Source: Comamonadaceae bacterium
Lineage (GTDB): Bacteria; Pseudomonadota; Gammaproteobacteria; Burkholderiales; Burkholderiaceae_C
Assembly (NCBI GenBank): GCA_947494405.1
Contig: CANLWQ010000010.1
Span: 1-17,745 of the forward strand
Reading direction: 5' to 3'
DNA: 17,745 nucleotides
Positions 16,102-17,745 of the stretch are shown here, piece after piece (positions within the stretch are counted from its first letter, which is position 1; each line of letters starts with the position of its first letter). Position numbers and translations under genes: made by a program. The notes beneath the pieces are model-generated. The model worked only from the letters and a program-made list of their open reading frames with translations, was not told the DNA's origin and did no database searches.

Positions 16102-16499
16102 TCTTGGTGGACACCAGTGTCTGGATAGACTTTTTCCGTGGACAGCCCAGCGCGGCGGCCACAACATTGGCGCAGTGCCTAGGCGACGCCAGCGTGGAGG
16201 TCGGCATGGCTGATTTGGTGTTGTTCGAAGTGATGCGAGGGTTTCGTGAAAACCGCGCTATGCAAGATGCGCAAGCACTGCTAAGCGCATTGCCCCAAGT
16301 AGAAATTGGGGGAGCAGAGCATGCGCTACAAGCCGCCGCACGGTATCGCCAACTGCGCACCAAAGGGCGCACCGTGAACAGCCCCATCGATGTGTTGCTG
16401 GCCAGTTTTTGCATGAGCCACGGTCATGTACTGTTGCACCGCGACGCAGACTTCGATTCGCTCCACATTCTCGGCGGCTTGGACACTTGGCCGCATTGA
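16098..16499 (+). CDS. vapC: VapC-family PIN-domain ribonuclease toxin
   Basis: A PIN-domain toxin of 133 residues, expected to cut RNA (tRNA or rRNA in characterised relatives) when freed from VapB. The acidic metal-binding residues are in place: D5 in LVDTSVWIDFFRG, E44 in LFEVMRG, D98 in SPIDVLLASFC and D116 with D118 in LLHRDADFD. The length is normal and nothing is truncated, so the toxin looks functional. The start overlaps the vapB stop by four bases, the usual translational coupling. The pair splits the catabolic operon between liuB and the acyl-CoA dehydrogenase gene, on the same strand. No terminator is seen after it. Confidence 0.92.
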   Translation: MILVDTSVWIDFFRGQPSAAATTLAQCLGDASVEVGMADLVLFEVMRGFRENRAMQDAQALLSALPQVEIGGAEHALQAAARYRQLRTKGRTVNSPIDVLLASFCMSHGHVLLHRDADFDSLHILGGLDTWPH

Positions 16500-16555
16500 C
16501 GGTCAGCCAAGCTATATCTCATTTAAGTTTCATTAACAAAGACAAAGCGCTAACC

Positions 16556-17689
16556 ATGAACCACATTTACCACCTGCCTGAACACCAAACCTTGCGCGAC
16601 CAAATGCAGCGCTTTCTCGATCGCGAAGTCGAGCCTTTTGGCCTGGATTGGGAAAAAGCCGGCAAGGTGCCGCGTGATGTGTTGAAAAAAATGGGCCAAG
16701 CTGGATTTTTCGGTTTGATGTACGAAAGCGAGTACGGCGGTGCCGAGGCCGATGCCCTGACCAATTTGGTGTTTGCAGAAAGCTTGTCGCAGTCCACTTT
16801 TGCTGGATTCATTGTGAGCGTGCTGGTGCACACCGACATGGCCAGTCCGCATTTACACCACGCAGGAACCGCCGCGCAAAAAGCCAAATACCTGCCCAGC
16901 CTTATTGCGGGCGATACCATCAGCGCGGTGGCCATGACCGAGCCCGGCGCGGGCTCAGATTTGTCGGGCATGCGCTCAACCGCCAAGCGCGACGGCGAAG
17001 GCTGGGTGCTCAACGGCACCAAGCTTTACATCACCAACGGTGTGCATGCCAATCTGTACTTTATCGCCGCCAAAACCGGCGAGGGCAAGCACCAAATGTC
17101 CATGTTTATTGTTGAAAAAGGCACACCCGGTTTCAGCGTGGGGCGTTCTTTGGACAAAACCGGCTGGCTGTGTTCGGACACCGCAGAGCTGGTGCTTGAT
17201 AACGTGCGGTTGGGCCCCGAGGCTTTGCTGGGCGAACAAGACAAAGGCTTTTATGCTCTGATGAAAAACCTGCAAACCGAGCGCATCGCGTTGGCGGCCA
17301 TGGCGGTCGGTCATTGTCAACGCGCCATAGAGCTGACTTTGGATTATGTGAAGCAGCGCCAAGCTTTTGGCAAATCGCTTTGGGATATGCAAAACATTCG
17401 CCAGCGCATCGCCATGCTCGACGCCAAAACCCGCGCCGCACGCCAGTTCATGTACCACTGCGCATGGTCGGTCACGCAAGACCACGACATCGTTCAAGAG
17501 GTTTCCATGCTCAAGGCCTTGACCGGTGAATTGGTCAATGAAGTGGTCGGCGGCTGCCAGCAGTTTTGGGGCGGCATGGGCTATATGCGAGAAGCACCCA
17601 TTGAGCGCTTGTGGCGCGATGCCCGTGTGCTTGCCATTGGTGGCGGCGCTACCGAGGTGATGCTTGAAGAAGTCGCCAAGCGTTACTGA
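16556..17689 (+). CDS. Acyl-CoA dehydrogenase (not a typical isovaleryl-CoA dehydrogenase)
   Basis: A FAD-dependent dehydrogenase of 377 residues that introduces a double bond into an acyl-CoA and passes electrons to electron-transfer flavoprotein. The domains are N-terminal helical (1-120), middle beta with the FAD-contacting TEPGAGSD (128-135) and LNGTKLYITNG (152-162), and C-terminal helical. A glutamate is present at the MCAD-type catalytic position (E350 in PIERLWRDAR) and another at the helix-G position used by isovaleryl- and long-chain enzymes (E242 in QTERIALA). Isovaleryl-CoA dehydrogenases I recall have glycine at the first position and SEPNAGSD instead of TEPGAGSD. The location between carboxylase subunits suggests a branched or medium acyl-CoA substrate. 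The ATG at 16556 matches the family N-terminus; longer starts run back into vapC. The 56-base gap after vapC has no clear ribosome binding site. Confidence 0.93.
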   Translation: MNHIYHLPEHQTLRDQMQRFLDREVEPFGLDWEKAGKVPRDVLKKMGQAGFFGLMYESEYGGAEADALTNLVFAESLSQSTFAGFIVSVLVHTDMASPHLHHAGTAAQKAKYLPSLIAGDTISAVAMTEPGAGSDLSGMRSTAKRDGEGWVLNGTKLYITNGVHANLYFIAAKTGEGKHQMSMFIVEKGTPGFSVGRSLDKTGWLCSDTAELVLDNVRLGPEALLGEQDKGFYALMKNLQTERIALAAMAVGHCQRAIELTLDYVKQRQAFGKSLWDMQNIRQRIAMLDAKTRAARQFMYHCAWSVTQDHDIVQEVSMLKALTGELVNEVVGGCQQFWGGMGYMREAPIERLWRDARVLAIGGGATEVMLEEVAKRY

Positions 17690-17693
17690 GCCC

Positions 17694-17745
17694 ATGTTTC
17701 AAAAAATACTGATTGCCAACCGCGGTGAAATCGCTTGTCGCGTGG
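17694..17745 (+). CDS. liuD: Biotin carboxylase subunit, 5' fragment (probably methylcrotonyl-CoA carboxylase alpha)
   Basis: Only 17 codons are in the window, reading MFQKILIANRGEIACRV. KILIANRGEIACRV is the near-invariant start of biotin carboxylase domains, as in AccC, PccA and MccA/LiuD. The gene begins four bases after the dehydrogenase stop and runs off the window's right edge. With liuB upstream, the best reading is the biotin-containing alpha subunit of methylcrotonyl-CoA carboxylase, the partner of LiuB. The fragment itself cannot tell it from other acyl-CoA carboxylases. Confidence 0.8.
   Translation, partial: MFQKILIANRGEIACRV

Noticed and set aside
15776..16496. CCGCAT at both edges of the vapBC insertion (15776-15781 and 16491-16496) as a target-site duplication
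   Set aside because: Six bases are easily repeated by chance, the right copy lies inside vapC coding sequence, and no recombinase or terminal repeat is present.
16497..16505. TGACGGTCA after vapC as a second LiuR site
   Set aside because: It is short, odd-centred and lacks the ACGT core of the 9997-10012 palindrome.
16409..16555. Longer start of the acyl-CoA dehydrogenase inside vapC
   Set aside because: The added 49 residues are the vapC sequence read in another frame; the family N-terminus begins at 16556.
16556..17689. Naming the acyl-CoA dehydrogenase liuA
   Set aside because: The glutamate at the MCAD-type position and TEPGAGSD differ from isovaleryl-CoA dehydrogenases; context alone is not enough for the symbol.
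1..17745. CRISPR array, tRNA genes, insertion sequences or prophage genes
   Set aside because: No regularly spaced repeats, no tRNA-like cloverleaf sequences and no transposase, integrase or phage proteins were seen on either strand.

Overview
The window looks like chromosomal DNA from a betaproteobacterium, most likely order Burkholderiales (Comamonadaceae-like). The basis is the 5S rRNA sequence, the gene order corC-lnt-glyQ-glyS-gmhB-plsC-ygjP, the two-subunit glycyl-tRNA synthetase, and the liuR / carbonic anhydrase / aceK / thiolase / methylcrotonyl-CoA carboxylase neighbourhood. The taxonomic placement is inference from remembered gene order and protein resemblance; no search was run. 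No tRNA, CRISPR array, transposase or phage gene was seen.

Layout. (1) 1-201: the tail of a ribosomal RNA operon (spacer, 5S rRNA, intrinsic terminator). (2) 212-1129, minus strand: a lone MBL-fold hydrolase converging on the rRNA terminator. (3) 1235-8933, plus strand: seven closely packed housekeeping genes, with junctions from a 22-base overlap to a 17-base gap. They cover envelope and lipid work (corC, lnt, gmhB, plsC), translation (glyQ, glyS) and a small metalloprotease (ygjP-like). (4) 8902-9969, minus strand: a second MBL-fold hydrolase whose 3' end overlaps the ygjP-like gene by 32 bases. (5) 9970-10023: a 54-base divergent control region holding a perfect 16-base palindrome that fits a LiuR-type operator. 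(6) 10024-17745, plus strand: a catabolic operon of the leucine/isovalerate (liu) type. It contains a MerR-family regulator, beta-carbonic anhydrase, AceK, a thiolase, methylcrotonyl-CoA carboxylase beta subunit, an embedded vapBC toxin-antitoxin pair, an acyl-CoA dehydrogenase, and the first 17 codons of a biotin carboxylase subunit running off the window.

How the genes of the last block may work together (inference): acyl-CoA dehydrogenation, biotin- and bicarbonate-dependent carboxylation and thiolysis lead from branched acyl-CoA to acetyl-CoA. Carbonic anhydrase would supply the bicarbonate for the carboxylase, and AceK would switch isocitrate into the glyoxylate shunt when acetyl-CoA is the carbon source. 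The only regulator-type palindrome I see for the whole block lies in front of the MerR gene.

The most notable points are the operator placed exactly between the -35 and -10 of the divergent promoter, the vapBC pair inserted between two catabolic genes with its own inverted repeat overlapping the upstream stop codon, and an acyl-CoA dehydrogenase that sits where isovaleryl-CoA dehydrogenase would be expected but lacks that enzyme's signature. I do not see a clearly new multi-gene system; most of the window is recognisable core metabolism.
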